Shown: positions 33,293 through 40,627 of the stretch, piece by piece
Position numbering within the stretch: position 1 is the first letter of the stretch
Layout: each line of letters opens with the position of its first letter
NCBI RefSeq assembly: GCF_000184945.1
Contig: NZ_GL586311.1
Span: 2,874,435-2,915,061 of the forward strand
Length of the DNA stretch: 40,627 nucleotides
Source of the DNA: Segatella buccae ATCC 33574
GTDB taxonomy: Bacteria > Bacteroidota > Bacteroidia > Bacteroidales > Bacteroidaceae
Reading direction: 5' to 3'
Position numbers and translations under genes: made by a program
Notes under the pieces: model-generated
What the model was told of the DNA's origin: nothing
What the model saw: only the letters and a program-made list of their open reading frames with translations
Databases searched by the model: none

Positions 33293-33793
33293 CTACGCCT
33301 CGTCGTCGTCTTCGCTCTCCTCGTCCACCGGCATGTCGACGATGGGCAGCTGGCGGTCGATGGAGGTGCTGAAAGAGATGATGGTCTCACTGCGCGACAG
33401 GCCCAGGGGCTGGAGCTTGTCGTGGATGAGCTGCATGAGATGGTGGTTGTTGCGGGCGTAGAGCTTGATGAAAAGGTCCATGCCGCCCGTGGTCATGTGG
33501 CACTCCACCACCTCGGGCACCTTGCGCAGGGCCTCCACCACCGTGTCGTGGCGCGAGGGGTCTTGCAGGTAGAGCGCAACGTAGGCGCAAGTCTCATAGC
33601 CTATTTTTTCCGGGTCGAGGATGAACTGCGAACCCTTGATGATACCGAGATTGGAAAGTTTCTGAATACGTTGGTGGATAGCCGCACCGCTCACGTTGCA
33701 GGCACGCGCTACCTCAAGAAATGGAATGCGAGCATCCTCGGAAATGAGTTTGAGGATTTTCTTGTCCAATAAATCTAAATGATGATGTCCCAT
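33293..33793 (-). CDS. Lrp/AsnC-family transcriptional regulator
   Basis: 166 residues. N-terminal winged helix (LDLLDKKILKLISEDARIPF and CNVSGAAIHQRIQKLSNLGI) binds DNA. The C-terminal RAM/AsnC effector domain is seen in YVALYLQDPSRHDTVVEALR and GGMDLFIKLYARNNHHLMQL. A short acidic tail (DEESEDDDEA) follows. Such regulators sense amino acids or similar small ligands. It is a single gene with its own promoter. The peptide-acquisition locus at 12829-23234 is a plausible but untested target. Confidence 0.93.
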   Translation of the reverse strand: MGHHHLDLLDKKILKLISEDARIPFLEVARACNVSGAAIHQRIQKLSNLGIIKGSQFILDPEKIGYETCAYVALYLQDPSRHDTVVEALRKVPEVVECHMTTGGMDLFIKLYARNNHHLMQLIHDKLQPLGLSRSETIISFSTSIDRQLPIVDMPVDEESEDDDEA

Positions 33794-33813
33794 AATAACT
33801 GTTAATTTGGGTA

Positions 33814-33845
33814 CAAAGGTATAACAAAAATATGAATTTCACAAT
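33814..33845 (-). promoter_or_regulatory. Promoter of the Lrp-type regulator
   Basis: On the minus strand ATTG (33842-33845), 20 nt, TACCTTTG (33814-33821). One mismatch in the -33 box. The -7 box is 20 bp from the ATG. Confidence 0.75.
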
Positions 33846-33879
33846 AAAAAAGAATGCAAATCTATTATTTTGATAGATT
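33845..33879 (-). terminator. Possible terminator of the ExbB/ExbD operon
   Basis: AATCTAT/ATAGATT hairpin (33859-33879) overlapping the last codons of the ExbD gene, followed on the minus strand by TGCATTCTTTTTT. The stem is AT-rich and weak. Confidence 0.5.
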
Positions 33880-34332
33880 ATTTTCACTTTTTTCTGTGGC
33901 AGAATAGCTTATTTTAAGGATATTGGCCCGCCGGAGGGCCTGTTTCACATCGTTGATGACACCCATCTTGGTGTGGCGGTCGGCCTTGATGGAGACCACA
34001 AGACGGGCGGCATCTTCGGGCGGCATACTGCGCTTGCGGGCCACGAGATAGTCGGTGAGGGCCTCGGGGGTGACGTAGCGGTCGTCCACCTGTATGCGCG
34101 TGGGGCCGTCGTCCCGACCTGCGGGGCGGCCGATGTAGACATAGACCACGGCCGACTTGCGGGCGAGCCGGGAGAGGCCGCTGCCCTGCGGCACGCGGTA
34201 GCGCACCTTGAGCGTGACCTCCTTCATGTGGGTGACGATCATGAAGAAGAAGAGCACGGTGAATATCAGGTCGGGCAGCGATGCCGTGTTGAGTCCGGGC
34301 ACCTCCCTCCTGCGGCGGCGGAAAAGGCTCAT
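33865..34332 (-). CDS. ExbD/TolR-family protein (second of the pair)
   Basis: 155 residues from the ATG at 34332. Short basic N-terminus (SLFRRRRREVPGLNTASLPD), one membrane span (LIFTVLFFFMIVTHM) with the key Asp at its start (LPDLIF), then a periplasmic domain ending YSATEKSENNLSK. ExbD proteins use the proton gradient, via ExbB, to drive TonB-type energy transfer. Its start overlaps the stop of the upstream ExbD-like gene (ATGA, 34329-34332). A longer reading frame to 35097 is a different frame of neighbouring genes and was not used. Confidence 0.9.
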   Translation of the reverse strand: MSLFRRRRREVPGLNTASLPDLIFTVLFFFMIVTHMKEVTLKVRYRVPQGSGLSRLARKSAVVYVYIGRPAGRDDGPTRIQVDDRYVTPEALTDYLVARKRSMPPEDAARLVVSIKADRHTKMGVINDVKQALRRANILKISYSATEKSENNLSK

Positions 34333-34925
34333 GGGCGGCCTCCTTTCGCGGCGGTGACGGGAGTGGAGGAGGCAGGAGAGGCCGGACGGGCAGCCGGAGC
34401 AGGGGATGCGGAGGCTGCGCCGGTGTAGGATTCGGACACGCGTTGGGGCACGAGCCGGTCGACGACTTCGCGCTGCGAGGCGTCGCACCGCCCGTAGGGC
34501 CTGCCGAAACGGCTGCGGGCCACCCTGTTGCGCAGGCGGCGATACATGTCGGCGAGGGCGTTTTGGGTCTCGAAGTAGAGGTTGTAGTCGGCCTCGCGGT
34601 CGGCCTCGATGGTGATGATGTGCCGCCTGCCCACCCTGCCGATGAGCCGTTCGGCCTCGGCAGCCACGGCGGCGGGGGTGGAGGGGTGGCCGTCGGCGAG
34701 CAGTCGGCCGTCGGCCGTGAGGGTGAGGGCGAGCATGTCGGCCTTGTTCACGGCAGTGGATTCCTCCTGCCGCTGCCGCTCGGCGGGGGGCAGCTGATGG
34801 CGCAGCCCCTTGTCCACGTCCATGGAGGTGGTGACGAGGAAGAAGATCAGCAGCATGAACGAGATGTCGGCTGTCGACGTGGTGTTGAGCAGGGGCACGC
34901 TGTGCCTGTGGCGGCGGAACATCAT
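34329..34925 (-). CDS. ExbD/TolR-family protein (first of the pair)
   Basis: 198 residues from the ATG at 34925; a second ATG follows at once. FRRHRHSVPLLNTTSTADIS precedes the span FMLLIFFLVTTSMDV, with the conserved Asp in TADISF. The periplasmic domain follows, then a Pro/Ala-rich C-terminal tail (about the last 35 residues) not usual for the family. It overlaps both neighbours by 4 bp. Two different ExbD paralogues next to one ExbB is a common Bacteroidota arrangement. Confidence 0.9.
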   Translation of the reverse strand: MMFRRHRHSVPLLNTTSTADISFMLLIFFLVTTSMDVDKGLRHQLPPAERQRQEESTAVNKADMLALTLTADGRLLADGHPSTPAAVAAEAERLIGRVGRRHIITIEADREADYNLYFETQNALADMYRRLRNRVARSRFGRPYGRCDASQREVVDRLVPQRVSESYTGAASASPAPAARPASPASSTPVTAAKGGRP

Positions 34926-35437
34926 GGGCGGGGCCGCTCCTTTCTGTAATAGCGGGTGTAGCCGAAGACCACGGCTCCCACGGCCACGAGCATGAGCACG
35001 AGGGAGGTGGCCACAAACATGTCGGCGGCCTTGAGCCAGAAGACATCGGCAAAGGGGGAGCCGTTGACCGTGACGGGAGCCGGCGAACCGCAGACAAACG
35101 AGAGCAGGACTACAACGGCGGTGAGGGCGGCCACGCCCATCGAAATCTTGGCCGAGGGCACGCCGTTGACCACGCGTTCGCTGCCGTCGCGCTGCCGCAG
35201 TCCGCGCCACAGGGCCCATGCGCCGGCACCCAAGGCGAGGGCCGCAAGGGCGAGGGCGAACCACAGGAGCATGTCGGTGAAGAGGGGGTCGCGAAAACCG
35301 GGACTCTCAAGGGAGGGGCGGTCGAAGCCCACAAGGAAAAAGGCGGCAAAAAGCAGGACCGTCAGCGCGAGCAGCACGTAGAGCACGCGCAGGGAGAGTC
35401 GTTCGGCGGGGAGCCGCCGGGGGAGGGAGTGTTTCAT
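34922..35437 (-). CDS. Uncharacterised membrane protein between ExbB and ExbD
   Basis: 171 residues with four hydrophobic spans: VLYVLLALTVLLFAAFFLV, MLLWFALALAALALGAGAWA, ISMGVAALTAVVVLLSFV and ATSLVLMLVAVGAVVFGYT. There is a basic N-terminus and a basic C-terminus (RYYRKERPRP). No named family is recognised. It overlaps exbB (35434-35437) and the first ExbD gene (34922-34925), so it is probably made in step with them and may be a structural part of the energising complex. Confidence 0.75.
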   Translation of the reverse strand: MKHSLPRRLPAERLSLRVLYVLLALTVLLFAAFFLVGFDRPSLESPGFRDPLFTDMLLWFALALAALALGAGAWALWRGLRQRDGSERVVNGVPSAKISMGVAALTAVVVLLSFVCGSPAPVTVNGSPFADVFWLKAADMFVATSLVLMLVAVGAVVFGYTRYYRKERPRP

Positions 35438-36489
35438 GCCGTGGGGTGTTTCTCACGGGCGAGGAGGTCGAGCAGCGTGATGGCCGATTCCTCCATCTGA
35501 CTCGTGATGTGTTCAATCTTGGAGAGGATGTAGTTGTAGAACACCTGCAAAATGAGGGCTACGATGATGCCGAAGATGGTGGTGATGAGGGCCACCTTCA
35601 TGCCCGAGGCCACGATGGTGGGGCTGATGTCGCCGGCGAGCTCTATCTGGTCGAAGGCCATCACCATGCCGATCACCGTGCCCAAGAAGCCGAGCGAGGG
35701 GGCCATGGCGATGAAAAGCGTGATCCACGAGCAGCCTTTCTCGAGATTGGCGGCCTGCACCGTGCCGTAGCTCACCACCGAACGCTCGATGTCTTCCAGA
35801 CTGTCGGCGGCGCGCAACAGGCCTTGGTAGCATATCGCGGCCACGGGTCCGCGGGTGTTGCGGCAGAGCGTCTTGGCCTCTTCGAGATCGCCGCGCTGCA
35901 AGCGTTCCTCGATGTCGGCCATGAGACGCTTGGCGTTGATTTCAGACAGGCTGAGATAGATGATGCGCTCGATGCAGAAGGCCAGACCGAGGATGAGGGC
36001 CAGTGCCACGAGCGACATGAAGCCGGCGTTGCCCTCAATGAATTTCGTCTTGAGCGAGTGGTAGATGCCGCCGCCCTCGTCGGCTTCGCCAAAGGCCTCG
36101 CCGCCTGCCTCGGGCAGACTGTCGAGACCGGCCTGCGCGCCAACATCGGCCGTGTCGGCTCCGGCGGCAGCCTCCGTCGCCGGAGCATTTGCCTTTCCGC
36201 CGGGGGCGGAAGCGGCTCCCGAAGCAGCTGCGCCTTCCCCGGCTTGAGCGGACCCGCCTCCTTGCCGGGCGGCCGGGCCTTGACTCCGGGCGGCTACACC
36301 CTTGGTACGGGTCGCCGTGGCAGCATCTTTCGCCTGCACGGCCGGACCGCCGGCTGGGGCCTGAGCGGCAGCCTGCGCCGCCGATTGTCTGTGGGGAGCG
36401 TCGCCCGTCTGTGCGGCAAGTGCAAGCGTGCTGCCATATATCATCATCAACATTGCCACTCGGGCAACAACCGACTTAGCCTTCATCAT
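35434..36489 (-). CDS. MotA/TolQ/ExbB proton channel protein with long N-terminal linker
   Basis: 351 residues from the ATG at 36489, with another ATG directly after it. A reading from 36528 would start inside the promoter at 36515-36546, so it was rejected. Signal-like segment VVARVAMLMMIYGSTLALAA, then a linker of about 110 residues (28-140) made mainly of Ala, Gly, Pro and Gln. The ExbB core follows: spans near 157-180 (FMSLVALALILGLAF), then ITLFIAMAPSLGFLGTVIGM and TTIFGIIVALILQVFYNYIL. The core is normal but the linker seems longer than usual. It heads the exbB-membrane protein-exbD-exbD operon. Confidence 0.92.
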   Translation of the reverse strand: MMKAKSVVARVAMLMMIYGSTLALAAQTGDAPHRQSAAQAAAQAPAGGPAVQAKDAATATRTKGVAARSQGPAARQGGGSAQAGEGAAASGAASAPGGKANAPATEAAAGADTADVGAQAGLDSLPEAGGEAFGEADEGGGIYHSLKTKFIEGNAGFMSLVALALILGLAFCIERIIYLSLSEINAKRLMADIEERLQRGDLEEAKTLCRNTRGPVAAICYQGLLRAADSLEDIERSVVSYGTVQAANLEKGCSWITLFIAMAPSLGFLGTVIGMVMAFDQIELAGDISPTIVASGMKVALITTIFGIIVALILQVFYNYILSKIEHITSQMEESAITLLDLLAREKHPTA

Positions 36490-36514
36490 TTTCTTCTTGG
36501 TTGATAGTTGGGCA

Positions 36515-36546
36515 CAAAAGTACGACATTTTGCAGAAACAGCCAAA
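36515..36546 (-). promoter_or_regulatory. Consensus promoter of the ExbB/ExbD operon
   Basis: On the minus strand TTTG (36543-36546), exactly 20 nt, TACTTTTG (36515-36522). It lies 25 bp before the ATG at 36489 and settles the start choice. Confidence 0.9.
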
Positions 36547-37142
36547 CCTTTTCTTTTAATTTCTGTTTACAGCCGCCCCCGCCCGTCTTACGCCCGGCGC
36601 CTCCAGCCGCCCCCCACTCCGCCAGCCTCCCCCACCACTCCGCCAGCCTCCCTTTCTTTCCTCCGTCTTTTTTCCCTCCGGCATCTCCTCCCGCCCCGCT
36701 CTCCGCTCCACTCTCCCTCCTCGGTCTATAGCCTGAAACTCATCACAAAAATGAAAATAGCGGACACGCGGCTGTGGTCGGGTAAGCCCTCACGCCGTGA
36801 GGGCCTCCCCCTCTCCCCGCCATCGACACCCCTCCTCTCCCTCATCCGGCCTTTCTCATCCGGCAAAAAGGCCCCTCTCATCCGGCGAAAGGGGCCCTTT
36901 CATCCACCCGCCGCAGCCCTTTTGTCCCGCCATTCGGCCCGCGCGACACCCTCCCCAACCGCCCGGGCACAAAAAAAGGGGGCACACCCGTGCTCCCTCC
37001 GCTACCGCAAAGATACAATAAAAACGCGCGAAATGCAAACGCGCGGCGAATTTCCTTTACACCTCAAGCCTCTCCCGGCCACGGTCGGGCTCCCTCCTGC
37101 CGCGCCCCTCGGGGCAGACATTCCGCCTGCCCTCACGCTCGC
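36547..37142. other. C-rich intergenic stretch with short repeats, no gene
   Basis: The plus strand is strongly pyrimidine/C-rich with Pro/Ser-like nonsense translations. Three CTCATCCGGC units lie near 36841-36883, and GAAAGGGGCCCTTTC at 36888-36902 is a perfect palindrome. The long open frames here have composition unlike the coding genes and no family pattern, so I call none. Confidence 0.6.
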
Positions 37143-37871
37143 TCACCACGCATATTTCACCCCGAGGGTGAACACGCCCTGCGCCCCGTAGCCGCACTCG
37201 CTGTAAAGGCGCACGGCCCGGCAGCCAAACTCCACGCCCACGACGCTCACCTGATAGGCCAACCGGGAACGGTGGTCGGCGGCATAGACCCTGCCCGCAC
37301 AGCTCTGCTCGGCACTAAGGTGCTGCCATAGATAACCGAGCCCTATGCGGGAATAGAGGCGCAAGATGTCGAAACGGCTGTGCAGCCACGTGAAGCGCAC
37401 GTGGGGCATCGCAAACCAGATGTTGCTGCCCCGCCGCTCCTCGCACCCCGAGGGGCCGTTGAAGGAATGGGCACCGCTGCCGGTGGCCACCAGTCCGCCC
37501 ACGGCCCAGTGGCGGTCGATGTTGTAGTAGTATTCGACGGCGGCAGTGATGTGGGCAGCCAACCGCAGTCCGCAGAAATCATCGTCGCAACAGTCGCCGC
37601 CCGGGGCATCTTTGGGAGCCGTCTGCCGCTCGTCACGGGTGGAGGAGCACTCACCGAACAGGCCGGCATGGAAACCTATCTCGTGGCGGCGTAGGGGCAA
37701 CTTGCCCTCATCCGACGCCCCTCCGGGCTCTCCGGCCGCAGCCACTCGCTCCACGCCCCGCTCTCCCTCCAGGCCCACCGCAGACTGGGGGAGATTTCCA
37801 TTCTTCCCATTGCCAGCCTGAGCGGCAACGGAAAACAGCAGCCAAACCGCTGCAAGTATCGTCTTTTTCAT
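37143..37871 (-). CDS. Predicted outer-membrane beta-barrel protein
   Basis: 242 residues. Signal peptide MKKTILAAVWLLFSVAAQAG, a Gly/Glu-rich stretch (about 20-60), then alternating polar/hydrophobic strands (HEIGFHAGLFGE, LRLAAHITAAVEYYYNIDRH, WAVGGLVATGSG, VRFTWLHSRFDILRLYSRIG, YQVSVVGVEFGCRAVRLYSE) and a final strand GVFTLGVKYAW ending in an aromatic residue, as OMP barrels do. Cys residues cluster (GDCCDDDFCG). No named family is recognised; a small barrel of the porin/OmpA-like type is the best reading. It stands alone. Confidence 0.7.
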   Translation of the reverse strand: MKKTILAAVWLLFSVAAQAGNGKNGNLPQSAVGLEGERGVERVAAAGEPGGASDEGKLPLRRHEIGFHAGLFGECSSTRDERQTAPKDAPGGDCCDDDFCGLRLAAHITAAVEYYYNIDRHWAVGGLVATGSGAHSFNGPSGCEERRGSNIWFAMPHVRFTWLHSRFDILRLYSRIGLGYLWQHLSAEQSCAGRVYAADHRSRLAYQVSVVGVEFGCRAVRLYSECGYGAQGVFTLGVKYAW

Positions 37872-38203
37872 ACTGCAAGGATTATATCGTCTCTATCATG
37901 GCAGACACTCCGCTCCCACTCTGTGCGTGAGCGACGCCACTTCGCCCCCACTCAGCCCCCACTTCGCACATGAGCGACACTACCCTTGGGTAGCTACAAA
38001 GGCAGAGGAAGGCGAGATCACAGTAAAAAAGGAATATCATCACAAAGAATTATAGCAACAAACAACTTTATTACTAAAATAATTTATGCTTTTACATCCC
38101 CACCATTTCACACATCTTCTACCACCCATCACCTACCACCTCACCTATGGGCACATCACTCCCCTCTCCCCTCGGAGAGGGGCCGGGGGTGAGGCCTTTT
38201 TCT
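37872..38203. other. Intergenic with REP-like hairpin
   Basis: Contains a hairpin CTACCC/GGGTAG at 37980-37993 and a REP-like hairpin at 38161-38182 (CCCCTCTCC pairs with GGAGAGGGG) followed by CCGGGGGTGAGG, directly behind the stop of the 38204 gene. No gene evident. Confidence 0.6.
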
Positions 38204-38938
38204 TCAACGCCCTATCTGCCGCGTGTTGAACACCTCATTGATGATGTCCTTGTTCTCCTCGGCAAAGGCCCGCACGATGCCGCTCACCACATCCTTGGCC
38301 GTCACCTTCTCACCCACGATAGACTTCAAGAACTCCACCATGTTTTTCATGTCTTTGTCGATGAGAATCGTCTCCATGTAGGTCTTGTTTTTCTTGAAGG
38401 CCACGGCAGAGTCGATGAAGTTCTGCCACTCCTGCCCCCGCTTGCTGCGACGGCTCGGTGCCTTCTTCTCTTCACCTTTGGCGGCAGCATCATCGAGTTC
38501 GGCAGCCGACTCTACGGCGCCATTGGCCGGAGCGGAAGTATCGCGGGCCGATGCCGGACGGGCAGCGGGAGCAGCCGCCATCTCGTCTGCGGAAGGGGCG
38601 GAAGCGGCTGAAAGGGCGGGGGCGACGGCCGGGGAGGCCACTTCCTCGCCAGCCGGCCTGCCGTTGGGTGCTGACGGTTGCTGCGCGGGAGCCGTCTCCT
38701 GCCGTGTGGGGGCGGAGGCAGACTGCACGGGGGCGGTTTCCGACTGTGTGGGAGCCGCTGTCTCATGGGCCGGAACAGGTGCGGCAGCCTCGGCAGCCGG
38801 CTTCTCCTCTTTGGATTCTTCGCGTCGGCCGCCTATCGGGGGCATCGCGGGAATGGTTTGCACACCCTGTGCGCGTTCAACAAGTCCTGCAAGCGAGGAC
38901 GGTATCGAAATCATATTTTCTTTGTGCTTTTTTGCCAT
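38204..38938 (-). CDS. ParA-associated protein with Ala/Pro-rich linker
   Basis: 244 residues in three parts. A conserved-looking N-terminus (MAKKHKENMISIPSSLAGLV). A disordered linker (about 40-155) dominated by Ala, Pro, Ser, Thr and Glu with loosely repeated SAPTRQETAPA-type units. A charged C-terminal domain (WQNFIDSAVAFKKNKTYMET, MKNMVEFLKSIVGEKVTAKD, VVSGIVRAFAEENKDIINEV). The C-terminal part recalls DUF3408-type proteins that accompany ParA-like ATPases in Bacteroidota mobile elements, but I cannot confirm that. It lies 326 bp behind the ParA gene on the same strand. A ParB-like DNA-binding partner role is inferred from position. Confidence 0.6.
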   Translation of the reverse strand: MAKKHKENMISIPSSLAGLVERAQGVQTIPAMPPIGGRREESKEEKPAAEAAAPVPAHETAAPTQSETAPVQSASAPTRQETAPAQQPSAPNGRPAGEEVASPAVAPALSAASAPSADEMAAAPAARPASARDTSAPANGAVESAAELDDAAAKGEEKKAPSRRSKRGQEWQNFIDSAVAFKKNKTYMETILIDKDMKNMVEFLKSIVGEKVTAKDVVSGIVRAFAEENKDIINEVFNTRQIGR

Positions 38939-39134
38939 ATTCGTATCGGTTATATCAATTATTTAAGTTTCGTAAACTCTCGTTTCGGAACGAAAGGGGC
39001 TGTCGGTTGCCCCCACTCTCCTGCTGAAGCCGCCAAGTTCAGCCTATCCTGCTTCTTTTGGGACTATTCCTCTGACACTCAACGTGTTTCACATCGCTCG
39101 CATCACCGTTCGGAGGTTTTCCTCTCCGGGCCGT

Positions 39135-39207
39135 GGGGGCCTCTTCCTGCAGCCTGCCCGAGCATTGGGTCGGGCGTGCATCCGCCACAGAGTGTGCGGA
39201 AGGCCCC
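39135..39207. other. GC-rich stretch able to fold into a compact three-way structure
   Basis: GGGGCC (39136-39141) plus TTCC (39144-39147) pair with GGAA (39198-39201) plus GGCCCC (39202-39207). The enclosed region folds into two hairpins: TGCA...GCCCGA / TCGGGC...TGCA (39148-39180) and TCCGC...ACA / TGT...GCGGA (39181-39200), the latter overlapping the closing stem by a few bases. It lies between the parA-like gene and its partner. No known RNA family is recognised. Confidence 0.45.
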
Positions 39208-39264
39208 GCGCCGATGGTTTTCCACCTTATTATATATAGGCATCGGAAGGAGCTCTCCCCTACC

Positions 39265-39933
39265 CTATTTCATGTTGCGAATCATGTAGTCGAACGTCCC
39301 TTTCACGTCTTTCACCTGATCGCTCGAGTTGGAAATCGTGTCGATGCGCGTCAGCCCGATGTGTTGCGGGATGCGCGGTGTCACCTGTCCGAACTTCTTG
39401 AAAAGGTCGTCGGTGGCCATATACGACTGCAATTCGCGCACCGTGCCCGTGCGGGAATCGAACTTGTTGGGCACGAAAAACATCTCGGCAGCCATCTGAG
39501 GTATCTGGTCTTTCAGCTGATTGATCACTTCAATGAAAATGCCCGTGGAGTTGATGGTCTTCTTCTCATACTGGTAGGGGCACACGATGTAGTCGGCTCC
39601 TGCGAAGAGCTGCACCAGCCCGTCTTCATTGATGTTTCCCGGCGCGTCGAAAAGGAAGTAGCCCGGTGTCTCTTCCACGCTCTCCATGAGCTGCCGCACG
39701 TTCTCGGGATCTTTCAGCGAGAACGCCTGCACCACGTAGGGTATTTCCACCTCCTCGCCGTTTTCCTTCAAATCGTCCTCCCGCTGCGTGAATATCGTCT
39801 TCTGCAAGTCGGTGTCTATCACGCACACGGGCTTGTTTTTGCTTGCCAGATAGTTGGCGAAGAGCATACAAAGCGTTGTCTTCCCCACCCCACCTTTTTG
39901 ATTGGCAAATACTATTTTCAAGTTTTTCTTCAT
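39265..39933 (-). CDS. ParA-family partition ATPase
   Basis: 222 residues, the size of small ParA/MinD-type ATPases without an N-terminal DNA-binding domain. Deviant Walker A KGGVGKTT (13-20) in VFANQKGGVGKTTLC, switch I DTDLQ (40-44), Walker B-like FLFDAPG (Asp95). Such proteins segregate DNA or position large complexes. A gene for a probable partner follows at 38938, 326 bp downstream. Upstream is a purine-rich leader of about 360 nt and a consensus promoter at 40303-40334. Whether it serves a plasmid, a second replicon or an integrated element cannot be decided from this window. Confidence 0.92.
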   Translation of the reverse strand: MKKNLKIVFANQKGGVGKTTLCMLFANYLASKNKPVCVIDTDLQKTIFTQREDDLKENGEEVEIPYVVQAFSLKDPENVRQLMESVEETPGYFLFDAPGNINEDGLVQLFAGADYIVCPYQYEKKTINSTGIFIEVINQLKDQIPQMAAEMFFVPNKFDSRTGTVRELQSYMATDDLFKKFGQVTPRIPQHIGLTRIDTISNSSDQVKDVKGTFDYMIRNMK

Positions 39934-40033
39934 CGTTTTTATTTATTATTCTTTATCGTTCTATCCATTTTCCTTTATTCTTCTATTCTTTTCCCTTTTA
40001 TCATTTTACCCTTCCTTCTTCATCCTCCTATCC

Positions 40034-40121
40034 ATTTTTCCTCATCATTTCATTCATCTCCCTTCATCACGCCAGCTATTTTTCCTCATCATTTCACTCA
40101 GCTTCCTTCATCACGCCAGCT
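40034..40121. repeat. 44-bp tandem repeat, two units
   Basis: Units start at 40034 and 40078, each with ATTTTTCCTCATCATTTCA and CCTTCATCACGCCAGCT. They lie inside a strongly pyrimidine-rich stretch (about 39945-40130), which on the minus strand is the purine-rich leader of the parA-like gene. Confidence 0.85.
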
Positions 40122-40302
40122 ACCTTTTTCGTCAGCTTATAAATGTTTCCTCTATCATTCGGAGTCCACTTACTCGCCCACTCATTCGAACGTCACTCGC
40201 CAGCCCATCAAATCATGTTCATCAACCAATGAAAACACATAATTATATGCGTGAGACCGGCTATTTCTTGGCACGCGGTTTGACTTTCGTCCAAACCTTT
40301 GG

Positions 40303-40334
40303 CAAATTTAAGAATTTTGCTTTATCCGGCCAAA
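40303..40334 (-). promoter_or_regulatory. Consensus promoter upstream of the ParA gene
   Basis: On the minus strand TTTG (40331-40334), exactly 20 nt, TAAATTTG (40303-40310). Transcription would start near 40296, giving a leader of about 360 nt before the parA-like ATG at 39933. A small RNA from this promoter is also possible. Confidence 0.82.
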
Positions 40335-40627
40335 CAAACCCCGGAGAAAGTGTATATTTCACTATAGTTTTATGCTCTTTTACCCCTTTTCTACTATAAT
40401 GTTATAATTATTAAGATATAATTTACTTTCCACCTAAACATATTTATAATTATATCTTTTTACAAACAAAGTCATACAACACTAAAATCATAAAGATATA
40501 AAGACTTAAAACATTTTATTCATTTAGATATTTACACCTTTACAATTATACAACTATATTTATTTAGCGTTATAACACTAACATTCTAAAGATTTAAAGC
40601 ACTTTATTCTATAACAATTTACACCTT
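40335..40627. other. Very AT-rich tail with degenerate direct repeats
   Basis: About four fifths A/T by eye, no ORF. Two related blocks: 40479-40540 and 40576-40627. Each begins ACACTAA, has AAAGAT(A/T)(T/A)AAAG and CATTTTATTC or CACTTTATTC, and ends TTTACACCTT. The second ends exactly at the window edge. Such repeats near a parA gene can be a centromere or origin region, but nothing here proves it. Confidence 0.5.

Noticed and set aside
33865..35097. A single 410-codon gene covering the whole ExbD region
   Set aside because: Only the last 155 residues are ExbD-like. The upstream part is an out-of-frame reading of the neighbouring ExbD and membrane protein genes, which fit better with 4-bp overlaps.
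36508..37191. 227-codon plus-strand frame in the gap between exbB and the barrel gene
   Set aside because: Pro/Ser/Leu-rich translation of C-rich noncoding DNA; it starts in the exbB promoter region and runs over the end of the 37143 gene.
39135..39207. RNase P RNA, SRP RNA, cobalamin riboswitch or group II intron domain V
   Set aside because: None of the conserved sequence signatures of these RNAs is present; only the fold potential is seen.

Overview
The window looks like chromosome of a Bacteroidota bacterium, most likely a GC-rich member of the Prevotellaceae. Evidence from the sequence: a SusC/SusD pair, Bacteroidota-type small families (a smalltalk peptide behind an HU-like protein, a DUF5056-like protein behind an ECF sigma factor), and several promoters that match the Bacteroidota primary-sigma pattern TTTG-N20-TAnnTTTG exactly. 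The species cannot be fixed from the sequence alone.

Layout. 1-611: 3' part of an HU-like gene plus a smalltalk peptide, closed by a strong terminator. 785-7468 (minus): DEAD-box RNA helicase, then lon-tgt-LptF/G-family permease. 7598-9397: a lower-GC AAA/DUF4143 ATPase gene lying between two copies of a 93-bp sequence that is the 5' region of the next gene, a TrmN6-like tRNA methyltransferase. 10213-11719 (minus): an AbiE-type toxin-antitoxin pair whose nucleotidyltransferase appears to lack one active-site Asp. 11805-12466 and 23259-24166: two repeat islands sharing a 360-400 bp noncoding repeat and several short palindromic elements. Between them (12829-23234) lies one plus-strand locus: subtilisin-like protease, DPP-type S9 peptidase, SusC, SusD and two lipoproteins. 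No glycan-degrading enzyme is present, so I read it as a peptide-acquisition locus, broadly analogous to RagAB.

24192-33793: tRNA-Val(CAC), pyruvate kinase, ketopantoate reductase bracketed by two long hairpin elements, an ECF sigma/DUF5056/membrane protein cluster, an rRNA m5C methyltransferase-thyA-folA operon, a second AAA/DUF4143 ATPase with an operator-like inverted repeat inside its promoter, and an Lrp/AsnC regulator. 33865-36489 (minus): a translationally coupled ExbB-membrane protein-ExbD-ExbD operon, which could energise TonB-dependent transport. 37143-37871: a predicted outer-membrane barrel protein. 38204-39933 (minus): a ParA-type ATPase and an Ala/Pro-rich partner, separated by a GC-rich stretch that can fold into a compact branched structure. 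They sit behind a long purine-rich leader, a consensus promoter and a very AT-rich repeat-bearing tail that runs to the window end.

Housekeeping genes are ordinary. The accessory interest is in the ATPase insertion with its duplicated flank, the repeat-bracketed peptidase/SusCD locus, the noncoding repeat families, and the ParA region.
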